Position numbers and translations under genes: made by a program
The notes under the pieces: model-generated
The model's input: only the letters and a program-made list of their open reading frames with translations
The model's database searches: none
Told to the model about the DNA's origin: nothing
In this document: one piece after another, positions 52,801-64,000 of the stretch
How positions within the stretch are numbered: the first letter of the stretch is position 1
Layout of the letters: the number at the start of each line of letters is the position of its first letter
Assembly (NCBI GenBank): GCA_013397695.1
Contig: VYZI01000049.1
Coordinates: 1,164,645 to 1,228,644, forward strand
Origin: Centropus unirufus
Lineage: Eukaryota; Chordata; Aves; Cuculiformes; Centropidae
Direction of reading: 5' to 3'
Length of the DNA stretch: 64,000 nt

Positions 52801-55800
52801 TTGGAAAGGGCCACCACAAAAAGGCATATGAAGATAGAGCTGATAACCAGCACCACATCTAACATACTTGTAAATGTACTTGAAAACCAACTCTGAAGAG
52901 CAGACTATCTCAAAAGTTCCCATTCAAAGAATCCTTACAGTTTAGCATGGAGCTTATTGTTGTTGTGTCTCAAGGAGCTGATTATGATACAAATTATGAA
53001 AAATAATTAACAACTGACAGAGGAAGGTTTTCAACAAAACATGCATTACAAATCTGCTTTAGATGCTCTAGAAACACCTTTTATAATCAGCCTGATTATT
53101 TTTGTGAGCAACATCTTTTATACATACAGGTAATTGCCTGTAACTCCCTTTAAAAACTATACACAGTGCAAATGCTCCCCAAAAGAATCAAAGAGAAACA
53201 GAAAATGGAAATTTTAATAAAGGAAAGACTGAATAAACTAATAGAAACAAGAAAATTGCAATGGGATAACATTTGTAATGCACACTCCATTAGACTATGT
53301 TTCAGGAAATAAACCAGTGAGTTCACAGTATCATAAATTACATTTCTGTCACACACTTGGGCAAGGAAAAGGTTCATTATCCTGTAAAACTACCTGTACC
53401 CTATCCCTTGGAACACAAGTGAATGTTAGAGCAGAGAGAGCAGGGAGATGAATGCTTTGGATTTACTTAATCTCCTTTTCCTCCTGTCAAAGTCCCATTT
53501 TGTATTTTCACAGCTCCCATTTGATTAGGTATTACTTTGTATTGAGTTAGAACCTAATAATCTGTCATGTTCTACTTCTGTTCACTAACGTGAAATCAAT
53601 TTCTGAAGAAAGAAAAAAAAGTAGGACAAGGAACATTTCCCCTATTAGATTACACTAAAAGATAACCATTCTTTGCCAAATATGAAATTACAGGCTACCA
53701 CGTAGAGTTTCAGATCCTTTCAGTGTTCACAGAAAGAGCATATTCACACACAAAGTCACAAAATTTACATTATTATAAACATATGTTTTAATAAGTCATT
53801 TAGCATTGCTCCCAGTAATGCCTGTAGTAGCCATAAAGACTCCCAACTTATTTTCTAAGTGATTTGTTTCACACTATAGAACTGCTTAGTTTACTAGAGA
53901 ACACAATGAATCAGTATCAGGGAAAAAAATACAAGGACTAAAAGCACAGTCCATGGATATGTGTTTTCCCCCTTTAACACACTAACCAAACAATACTAGG
54001 AGGGGTCCAGCAATCCTATGTCTCTTCCTACTTTCTTTTAAAATTTTCTTCTATTTGTAGATTGTTAGAGCTTGATATTCACCTCTCTATTTGATTTCCT
54101 AATCTTACACTCTCAGAAATTTATGTTAATACAACAACCGTGAATTTGATTCTTTGGATACGACAATTAAACCAAGTAACAATCATTGCACTTTGTACTT
54201 AACTCCACAGCTTTCAGTTCCACATATACTCAAAAGGGTTATTTCAAAATGTATGTATTCATGTAAAATGCCACAGAACTGGAGAGAGCAGAATGCTTAT
54301 AAAAACATGACACTAAAATATCAGTAGTTCTCATATTTCCAGTATTATTTTAGATTATTTACACCTTTAAAGATATGCAATTGACTAAAAAGACTGGAAA
54401 ATACTAGTCAAACAAAATTGTAACACATTATCCTATAGAACCACACCTCTAGAAACCAAAGCCCACATAGCTGGATGAAACATTTTCTCCAGCAAGCCTG
54501 GCTCAAGAACCTCTCCTTTTTCTTCGTCTTGAACTTCTCACATTGTTCCTACAGTCCACAGGCAGCTCAGTTGTGCTAGTACTGCTTTCAAGGCTATGCC
54601 ATAAAGCATAAAATTAGTCATCACTTTCCCCGTGGTCACATCTACACCTAAAGAAAATAATTCCATGTACCCTCCTTGTTGACAGTCCAAAAAAATCATT
54701 TTCTCCCCTGCAAATACAGGCTCTTGCCTTCACATTCCACTTCACTGTTTTCTCTTGGCATCACAGTAGGAGCTAGACCAGGCTCATCCCTCAGCAGCCC
54801 CACAGGCAGAGAACATGTAGGACCTTCTGTAAGGGCAAGACTACTTATGAACAGTCACCTTTTGATCTCAGTGAAGAAAGAGCCCAAATCACCCAAAGTT
54901 CCTATAACTTTGAGTCCCCAACCCACCACAAATTTCTTGACCTGTTATGCCACATACAAGATCTCACCTAGACCCTCAAGTTCTCCCTCACGCCTAACAA
55001 AACTGAATTTTGCCTGTGTGCAACAGGTTAAAGCTAAAACATGAAAAGTCACATGCAAGCTATTAAATCACTCAAAATCCCCTAGGAAATTATTCCTTTT
55101 AAATGTCTTAATTGCCTATAAATGGTTTGCAGTTTGCCTGAAATCATACCACTTTTAAAGGGTTTAAGTTAAGTCTTATGACTAAGATTTATGGCAGCCT
55201 GAAAAACAGGACAGATAATCAACTATCTATTAGTTAAAAAAAAAGTCTCATTACAGAAAGAATTCTCAACAAAGAACATGCATTATTCTCCCCCAACAAA
55301 AAAAAAGGTATCCATGGCCGAAGCACACAACAACTCATAAACCAACTCTTACTCAAAAGATTGAAACCCAAATTCTAGAGGAAGAAGAGGTAGAAATGAG
55401 AGAAAGGAATAACATAAAGTGGGAGACATTTTGAAGGGTCATTGGTAACCTTGACAATAAACAAGAACAATCCAAACAAGCTTTTCAGTTGAGCGAAGAA
55501 CTGACCATTCAAAACAGAGCAATAGGGACTCTGTCACATTTTTTATTTAATTATTTCAGTGATACGCAGGAATCTGGGGAGTGTTTTTAGGAAAATATAA
55601 TTTTAGACATTTGTATATTTGGCTTTTTTGCCTCTTGTCCATAACACAGTTCTGCAACTTCCTTTAATTAACACAATTTTGTTGGGAACCTTTTGCCTTA
55701 CAATAATAAAAATACTCAGTCCTAGTGGTCTAATTTTATTCTTTCAGCCATGTACCACAGACTACAAAGAGAAGAACCTGTGACCTACACTGCGGAGTGG

Positions 55801-57427
55801 TTTGCCTCAGATATGTCAATTCCCTTCTCTCAGGAAAGACAAAATAAATACGTTCCCTTTTATCAAATTCTACTTTTCTATGGATTATTTAGGAATTTTA
55901 ACTTCACCTCAAGGACTGAATTCACTATCTCAAATAAAAACATCAACTTCAAGAGCAAATGAAGCACTGTTCACTTATACACGCAGCTCTAAGTATTCTT
56001 TTCAGATGCTCACTTCCAATTAGGTAATAGTTGCTGCACTGTGTAGGCATACCTTGAAAAGCCAAGCAAATGCCCAAGCTAAGTATCTCAAGAAACAGGT
56101 TTAAATAACTCAGACATTACATTGCACTGGTGTAGTTGTGCTGTTTCTGGTTGAATTCGAGATATTAAACCTGCATTGCAAATTCAGTGCTGGACAGACT
56201 TACCAGAATGATCAGAAAAACTAATTTCTCCATCAGTCAGAAGAAAGAATACCATGTTAGTTTAGTTAACTTCACAATAGTTTAGCTAACTTTACAACAA
56301 AAATGAAAATCTTAGGAATTGTTTTCTCCTTTAGTGATAACAATGCAAAGAAATAAGACAGACATCTGTCATGATGGCAGAAAGTCCTGGACAGAGACCT
56401 ATGACATTAACATAAGCCCTGGTTTTCAAGAAATGTTCAAAGAGTTACCAAGGTATGGTTAGCTAAAACTCACATTTAGATCCCCTCCAGACTTATTGGT
56501 GACATATATTAGTACTATGTCATACAAAGCTCTTTTTAAACAAATTAGAAAGGAAACAGTTGGTACCCATATCAAATAGTTTCTTCTCATTTTTATTTAA
56601 GCCTAAAAGCAATAAAACAACATTCAGTTTTTTCAAGGTCTGACAAGAGAAAGTCACTCACTGCCCCAGTCTGAAATATACCAAAGACATACTCCACAGT
56701 ATTTAAATTGAACAAATCTTAGGAAAATGTGTGGTCTTTTAAACTAGAGCTCAAGTTACCATAACTATTCAATAATACTTTTTTGTTTTAAAACCCTTTC
56801 TTTACTCATGGCACTTGACACTGACAAACACACTTCTCCGACAAGTTTCAAGCACGTGTTTAAAAACGGTGTAAAAACAATGCCAAACTTTGTGGTGAAT
56901 ATTTACAAAACCATTACCAAATGTATGCACCACACTTAGATCTTTTTTCACACTGACATTTTGCCTTTGTTTTTTCAACATTCAGAAACAAATATAGGAG
57001 AGAGCAACCTCGGAGACAGTCAGTCTTTTTGGATCAGCACAGAAAAATTGCTGTCTCAAGTTCCAAGTGCTGCTCCATGGCAACAACCCCCCAGTATTGT
57101 CCCATCAGGGCTCCAGCCTGCTGATTTTTGCTTGAGAGGGACAAGCTACTAGCAATAGCATTCTTTTTACTGAAGAAATAGGCTTCTTATCAGAAACTGG
57201 GATGAAACAACATACTCTGCAAAAGCTAACAATTTATGACTGGTTCTATATAGCGGTAAGGGACTGGTAAGACCATTCTCTCCCAGAAACTGCTACATTC
57301 TTTAAGAATGCATTTTACTCAGATCATAAATATTTTTTAAAAGAAGCTTTTCATAGTAATTGTGTTCAGAAGCGTCAGACTCATTAAACTTTACACATAA
57401 ACAAAATGCATGTTAAAAACGCCTACC

Positions 57428-57775
57428 CACAGAATCATAGAATGGTTTGGGTTGGAAAGGGCCTCAAATACTACCTAATTCCAACCCTCCTGCCTTGAGC
57501 AGCAACACCTTCCACTAGGTCAAGTTAGTCTTAGCCTCATCCAACCTGGCCTTGAACGCATCCAGGGATGGGGCATCCACAACTTCTCTGGGGATCCTGT
57601 GCCTCACCACACTCACAGTAAAAAACTGTCTTCCTAATATCTAATCTAAATCTCCCCTCTTTCAGCTTAAAACCCATACCCTTCATCCTGTCACTGCATT
57701 CCCTGATAAGGAACCCCACCCCATCTTTCATGTAGGCCCCCTTTAAGTACTGAAAAGCTCCTAAAGATATCAATG
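57428..57775 (-). mobile_element. CR1 LINE 3' fragment, about 350 bp
   Basis: The plus strand reads CAGAATCATAGAATGGTTTG then GGTTGGAAAGGGCCTCAAAT, a clear reverse-complemented CR1 3' end. Then come the stretch ATCCACAACTTCTCTGGGGA and the end of ORF2, as far as TGTAGGCCCCCTTTAAGTAC. It is sense-oriented to BABAM2 and is the only CR1 I can find in intron 2. Confidence 0.92.
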
Positions 57776-60700
57776 AGAATGACGGAGTGTGAACTTTCCT
57801 CAAGTAACTGAAGTAAAATCTTTCAATGTAAATTAATCAAGAGCAAAGGATCAAGCGAAAGCTTTAAATAATTGCTACAGTATTGTAGCACAATTTTTCA
57901 CAGTTAGAAAGCATGATTTAATGAAATATTCACATAAAACGCATATTTGCTTTAAAAAGGGAAATGCCCCAAAGAAAGGGAAATACCAAAGCATATTGCA
58001 GGCTCCTTGATAAGACAAAAAAGTACGTCATCTCTGCTCACTAGGAAGAAAGGCAATAAAGTTAAAAATATCTTGTTATAGTTTGATAGTAAATTAGTAT
58101 TTAAAATTTGCTGCAGACAGTACTACATTCTTCTGACCACTCTTCATATAGGCTTCTTTCAGGAACAAAACTAAGAGTAAACATTGCTCAGAATCAAGAA
58201 AAGAGTCAGAAATTAACAGCAAATAGACAGGTGTAATGAACAAAATACCAACACAGTTTACCACGAACCAGTTACATAAAAATTCCACAGTTTATCTCCT
58301 CATAAATATGGAATAACTGTAATGAAACAAGTATGAAATTTAAAATTTTGTTATGAGTGGATATCTAAAAAAAATAGAATCTTAATATATGCAGCTTTAA
58401 AACACTGTATTCCTTTTGAAACTCCACCTGGTGCAACACATCAATGTAATTTAAAAAAAAAAAAAGTTTATTGAGTAAGAAAAGGCTTACAGTATAATTT
58501 GAGGCTCAAGCATGGGCCCTGGTGAACAGCTGTAGGGAAAGAGTTCTCAAAGGCAACAACCACTACACTACAGATAAGTTTTTCACTATTGTTACACACC
58601 ATAGGAAAAGCAGCAGCCTCTCAGATAACTTGATTCTACAATAATTAAACACCCTTCACATATGGAAATGTCCTCCTATATCTTTATCTACTTAATAACA
58701 ACTTTTCCCTATTCGACATCTTCACCATGATTATATGTATACATGCTAAGAAAAATGCCTTAGCCACAATTCAGTTGGGTATGGGTAGATTTTAATATCT
58801 AATTGAGACGGGTCATTATTTCAAAGAGACTCCATTGAAGATTCAGTGAATGATACAATACATGGCATTGACGCAACTGGCATCAGTATTTTCTTTGGGC
58901 CTAGAACAAAGAATAACGTACGCAAGAGTTAAAGCGCTTTGATCCACTCTGTCATCTCAAAGAATGTTGTTTATTAATGCAACAGATCTGCCTGCTAGGG
59001 TTTTCTTATCACCAGAATCAATGCTGCTGAAGGTGCTGCATTTCAGATGTGACCTAACACTCAGGTTCTATTTTTGTTCACTCTGGGGCCCTTTTAACAA
59101 GAAAGAAGCTAACGGCTCTGCAGACTTGGCCATCTGACTTATTACTGTTCCTACAGAAGGGTTTCCTACTTTGCTGTCATAGCACATTGCTGAGCTCAGT
59201 TCAGGGGTACTCACATTTCTTCACTTACTCTGCATCAGCACTGGCCATGTAATTCTTATAAACAAGGCTTGATCCTGAAGGTCCTACTCATAGATGTAAA
59301 TGTATGTAAGTGCCTGATGAGACAGGTACTGTCTAATAAGTCTGTAAAACACAGACATTATGGAACTGTAACATATTATTATACAACATTTACATACTCA
59401 AAGGCGGGAAAACAATAGGACTTCCTTACTACGACATATTTCGCTCCCACACTTGCAAGCAAAGCAAATTAAGGTATCATCATCCTTCATACTTCTAACC
59501 TAACATAAGCTCTTTAATTCAGTTTATAAAACACAACAAAGCTAAGGAGTCAATTTTAGCAATAAGTTAGAAGAAGGGCAAAATTAAGTTCCTTATTAAA
59601 GCAGTCTGACACATGGACTGACTTCTCAAATAAATGAAGGCTTACAACAATTGCCATTTACAAATCAAAATCAACTGGCATGATAACCTGTTAACCTGGA
59701 ACTTGACATTGGACTGATAAAAAAAGGGACTTTCCTTCCACTTTTGAGTTGAGAATGTCAAAACCAAGGCTCTGAATGGGTAAAGCCTTGGAGATATTAC
59801 TGTAGTCAATATGTTACCATTATTGTCTGCTAACCAGAACTCCAGTTTCTAATAAAACCTAAGAAAGTAGCACGGATGGATCTTCAGTTTGTACATTTTG
59901 TTTTGTAATATGCTGTAATGCACTGATTTGTCAGGGAAGTAGAGTAACTACAGTAACCCCTAATTTTCCATCAAGAGTAAAAGTGTGATACATGACAGTG
60001 GAGCAGTCAGGCAGCTCTTCCCCTTGACCCAGAAACTTCCAGCTGTTTCTCTTTTCAAAGTTAATAGTATTGAGTTTATTATCTTCAGTACTTAAACATT
60101 TTAAAGGTTAGGATAAGACTGTATTTTGTTCTTTAAAATCTTCCCCATAACACACCAGTTAAAGTATAAAATATTTACATGTTCTGTAACAAACTCACCC
60201 TAGGCAATGGAAAGACGTGTTTACACCTCTTTCACGAGTCAACACACATACAATCACTACTCAAAAGCAAAGAATCTCAGCTGCTAGTACTTACTAATGC
60301 TCATATTCATTTGAGATCAAGAACTGCACTCGGGTGACTTCAAGCATTTAATCTAGTACCTCTTCCTCACCTTCCTGCTCCACTTTAAGTTTAAAACCTA
60401 ATTCAGCCACATTGACACCAAAGGGAGCTTTGCAATTAATGTTCTGAAGCTCACCCCCATTATTCTATGTAACAACTGTTCTCATTGCGTTCCTTCTGTT
60501 TATGTCCAACTTCTACAGCCTTATACTTCTGTTTCTTCATGTGGACATCACCTACATTTGCCTCTGCCTGCTATTTCCTCTGCATTGTCATTTCTCTCTT
60601 TAAAAAAACTTAAAGAAAGTGAAAGTATACAAGTGCTTGAATAATCTCATGATGTGAGGACAGAGTACACCGATGGTTTTCCTTCCATTTTTGGACTCTC

Positions 60701-62601
60701 AGAGCCCTACCAAGTTTTCCTTCACAGGCAACTACCTGGAAACAAATACCAATCTACTGACAACAGGGTGAGTTGGTGCTTTTGTAATTAATCAACTGAC
60801 AAGAGCCTCTCAAAAACCAGCCTGTAGAGTCTCAAGGGCTCCTGTATCAAAGAATTATTACCAGTGAACTGGATTTTGAGTTACAGGAGGGTCATTCTAT
60901 AATTCTGTGATGCATCCATCTTATGTTAAGTAATTTTACGCTGTTGGCCTATTCGGTGAAATGACAAAGCACTGAATCACAAAGGGAGTTTGCATTTCCA
61001 CACTGATGAATAGATTCAAAATTTTCTATTACAAATTAGGGAACAATGATTTTTTGGTAAGAAATAACAAAACTCTTTGTTAAAAACCCACATGCAAGAA
61101 ATTTACATTTCAAAGAAGTTTCAAAGAATTGCTAACAAACCATGTTTAGAAGAATCTTTTCGGAAATTTACTTATACAAAACTTAAAATATAATTCTTAT
61201 CTAAATGCTGGACCTATATTATCTCAACTCCAGCTCCTAATAACCTCAAACCACAAAAAAGCCTCAGCATAAAGAATGAAGTGCATTTCTACATTCCAAA
61301 AAAAATAAAATAAAATAGGAAAGCCTTAATGCTAGCACTTCCATATGGCTGAGTCTATGCTGTATAAATACAAGATGTGGGACAACCTCTGCCAGGGGCT
61401 GTAATAGTGTAGTAGGCTCCATGTTCAACACAGTCATTGTACAACTTGAATCACCAGACTAGGGTTGGGGGCAATTTTCAGGTTTTAAAAGAATAAACTC
61501 TTGAAAAACATTCAGGATTTATCAAAATAAATTCAAGATCTTCTCGGGAACATCACTGGCCAAAAATTTCAAACACTTATGAAAAATATCTCTGAAAACA
61601 GTCAGCTAGAAAACACCACTTTATATTATTTTATTCTATTACTTTAAAGGCAGGCAGCATAAGTGGGCAGAGAGCAAAACACTTATCTACATCCCAACAA
61701 GCTGGTGCTTTCTTCACCAGACTCCAGCTGTGTTTTCTCTCTACCTTTTTTTGCAATCCTTTCTCTCAGATTCAACGGGAGAAATGGCAGATAGCTCCCA
61801 TCTCGACCTCCCTAGAAGACCAGTTCAAGAGAGATCAAGGTCTAGCATGAAATTACAGCAGCAGATGCATAACTGCTCAGCCTGTCTCACATCACTTGCA
61901 AGCCTAAAAGCCAAGCCAGACACCCACAGCAAAGACACAGCTTCTTAGGTCTCCAAGTAAACCTTGAAAGGCTCCCTTCAAACTAACCCTACAATTCATA
62001 CCTTCTTCCTGAAAAGGCATTGTAACTACCAGAAAAGTACCTCCCAAACTGTCTGTGAAACCATAACAAAGCAGCCTACAGATTCATAGAAAACAAAGCT
62101 TTCAGCAGAATTAAACTTTAAACAGCTGCTGTTTGTGTCGGCTCTCAAGATTTACTGGGTTAGGCTATAATTCAGAATTATACACAAGGCAGTACTTTGT
62201 ACAAAAGAGTTGATTTAGACACCTTAGGCTAAAGTAATTCCAGGCTCTGACCTCCGGTAGCAAATAAATACCTGAATCAGGGACGCAATCAGATGCCTAA
62301 CTCTAAAAGAAAAAAATAATTTGACATATCTCAAGTATTCTTTTATCAGCCACCTTGGGCGTCTCCCCTCTCTGCACAAAGCCTAAAGCAAACTACTTTT
62401 AGCATTTCACTTTCGCCATGTATTATTCAGAGGCTACATACCAGAGTCCTTTCGTACCTGCAGAGCCAAAGCCCATTACTATCTGAAAATCATCATGAAC
62501 TCTTCTGGAATTAAAAATAAAACGAGTAGCTCGGCCTATTTCAAACACTTGGCCTTAAAGCCCCTTGATGTATTGATCCTGATTGAGGTCAGATAAAGGA
62601 A

Positions 62602-62615
62602 TTTTTTTTTTTTTT
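62602..62615. repeat. T14 run
   Basis: Fourteen T on the plus strand in intron 2, about 370 bases inside from the exon 2 donor; on the transcript it is an A run. Confidence 0.9.
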
Positions 62616-62981
62616 CCTATTTAGCATATTCCTGAGTACAGGTAAGGTCACACCAATTTATCTTCAAGTTTTTAATTTAGAGAAAAGATCCAGTAAGTAA
62701 GTGATAAACAAGAAGAAAAAGTGTTTATCTTGCTGCTGAAAAACAACAGTATCAAGTGGCAGCAATGAAAGCGTTTTAACAAGATTATTATTGCCAACAA
62801 CATGACAAATTAAGTCTCCCAAACTACAAAACGGTAGTAAACCAAAAAAAAAAACCTAGCTTGTATGTCTGTTCCAGATATATTGGAAATGCTCAGATAT
62901 ACACGAACCTAGGAAAATTCAGTCCTGAAAAGACATCTTAACAGTGTGGGGTTGGGTATTCTTTTTGGAAGAGGAACTCAC

Positions 62982-63142
62982 CCAGATTTCAAGTCTGTAA
63001 TCCGTAAACAATTAGTAGCATCCAGTCCTACTTTTCCATTTCTGACCACGCTGGAAATGAAGGGCGAGAGCGCTGGAGAAATCCTGTTCAAGGCAACTTC
63101 AGGTGACATTTTAGCACGTTCCTCTTTTCCTCTTGTCTTGAG
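62982..63142 (-). CDS. BABAM2: BABAM2 exon 2: end of 5'UTR plus start codon, residues 1-42 and two bases of codon 43
   Basis: This is the first coding exon of BABAM2 (BRE/BRCC45), a scaffold of the BRCA1-A and BRISC complexes that hold the Lys63-specific deubiquitinase BRCC36. The ATG is at 63109-63107, with A at -3, and opens MSPEVALNRISPALSPFISS, nearly identical to the human N terminus as I recall it. The frame stays open upstream for the 11 codons back to the acceptor, so the start is chosen by homology and not by an upstream stop. The acceptor CAG (63145-63143) follows a C/T-rich tract, and the donor GTGAGT begins at 62981. The exon ends after two bases of the Gly43 codon. The 33 upstream bases are 5'UTR if the acceptor is right; the acceptor is less certain than the donor. 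Residues from about 30 on begin the first UEV-like domain (family knowledge). Confidence 0.95.
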
Positions 63143-64000
63143 CTGTGCCAGGATGGTAAGGGGCAGGGAGGGAGAAAAAAAAAATATGAAAAAATATCCT
63201 ACCACTTTGATGTAAACTTGCATGCAATCTAGAAACATAAACGGCAAGAATCTAAGCACACAAATGATCAAAAATATGGATTAAGTGTTCACGTGTGTTT
63301 TCTCCTACCTCTGTAACGAAGTCCGTTTATTCACTGTGAATATAAACCCAGACTTATATTCTAGGCTCCTTCAATTAAGATCCTACCCCAAGAGAAAGAG
63401 AAATACAGTTGAGGGTCCTTCTGACACTTCAGAGCCTGGCCCTTCTTGTCAGCATTCCCATTAGGAGTCTATAACTGATGCTTGCTCTGCTTCCACTTAA
63501 AAACAAGGCTCACATTACTGACTGCAGTGGGACCAAGGAGTTGAGTCCTCTCTCCGTATCACCACGGTCAGCATCACTTCTACATGACTCCATGGGCGAT
63601 TTACAGCATCGCAGGCTGCCTTTTAACAACACAGACCGAATTTTAAGCACAGCTTTTTCATGCAATTGCATGACCCGATGCTGAATCGGTCAAGCCACTG
63701 AGCTAGCACACTCCAAGAACCCAGCTTCGCAGCCCAAAAGCACAAACTGAGCCCAACTCGCACTCATATTTTGACCACAAGAAGGTATTTTTAAAAGCAC
63801 CCACTTAACTGAAAGCCACCCGTACATACTGTATTTACTTCCACACAAAATGTCGCATATGGGCTGCTGCGTTAATATGTGCTCCATAAAGAGAGTGTGA
63901 ACAACTCCAGGCAACAGCTACAATTTTCTGTTGATTCTAACACTCGGTTCACAAGCATTAGTTTTTTAGTAACTCAATGGATTTTCTACAAACTGGCAAT
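63143..64000 (-). other. BABAM2: 3' end of BABAM2 intron 1
   Basis: This is upstream of the exon 2 acceptor. The sequence has no CpG cluster or GC-rich block, so the promoter and the non-coding first exon are probably beyond the right edge. In mammals BABAM2 shares a divergent promoter with RBKS (family and synteny knowledge); nothing of RBKS is seen here. Confidence 0.7.

Larger units (their letters stand above)
46621..62981 (-). other. BABAM2: BABAM2 intron 2 (16,361 bp)
   Basis: This is the complete intron between exons 2 and 3, bounded by GTGAGT at 62981 and AG at 46622-46621. One sense-oriented CR1 fragment (57428-57775), a purine tract with GA repeats (49766-49832) and a 14-base T run (62602-62615) are the only repeats I can name. 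The 10 kb from 46.7 to 57.4 is otherwise repeat-poor to the eye. Confidence 0.9.

Noticed and set aside
54676..55044. 122-residue plus-strand open frame in intron 2
   Set aside because: Ser/Pro/Thr-rich translation of C-rich sequence, no motif, no promoter-like context. Probably chance.
60880..60912. ATTCTATAATTCTGTGATG, like the extreme 3' tip of a CR1
   Set aside because: Only about 20 bases fit and the upstream sequence does not look like CR1 3'UTR, so it could be chance.
63143..64000. BABAM2 promoter or exon 1
   Set aside because: No CpG island, no GC-rich block and no divergent gene start. The expected housekeeping-type promoter must lie beyond the window.
1..64000. CRISPR arrays, operons, phage or insertion sequences
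   Set aside because: Split-codon spliced exons, CR1 LINEs and low coding density show vertebrate nuclear DNA; no regularly spaced direct repeats were seen.

Overview
The window is vertebrate nuclear DNA, most likely from a bird. It is AT-rich and almost entirely intronic. Every interspersed repeat I can classify with confidence is a 5'-truncated CR1 LINE, several with the avian-type 3' end built on ATTCTRTG units. One older tRNA-derived SINE is also likely. There are no bacterial or phage features: no operons, no CRISPR array, no rRNA.

One gene runs through the window on the minus strand: BABAM2 (BRE/BRCC45), a scaffold subunit of the BRCA1-A and BRISC deubiquitinase complexes. Five coding exons can be placed to the base by homology and by splice signals. 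In transcript order they are exon 2 (62982-63142, with the start codon at 63109-63107), exon 3 (46544-46620), exon 4 (34684-34778), exon 5 (17028-17222) and exon 6 (11095-11169). Spliced together they give 570 nt, which is residues 1-190 of a protein of about 383 residues, with no stop or frameshift. All five introns with an end in the window use GT-AG where that end is visible. Non-coding exon 1 and its promoter lie beyond base 64000, and exons 7 onward lie before base 1.

Layout by increasing coordinate: intron 6, partial (1-11094), holds a 1.3-kb broken CR1 reverse-transcriptase fragment. Then come exon 6; intron 5 (11170-17027) with two CR1 copies; exon 5; intron 4 (17223-34683) with three CR1 fragments and the SINE; exon 4; intron 3 (34779-46543) with three CR1 fragments; exon 3; intron 2 (46621-62981) with one CR1; exon 2; and the edge of intron 1 (63143-64000). 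Six CR1 copies are in sense with the gene and four are antisense, so there is no clear orientation bias.

I found no convincing undescribed system. The points most worth checking are a non-consensus exon 4/intron 4 boundary that also changes residue 100, a weak exon 6 donor on an exon that could be skipped in frame, a segment bracketed by oligo-A runs in intron 3 that might be a retrocopy, and a CpG-bearing patch in intron 5 that might be an LTR remnant.
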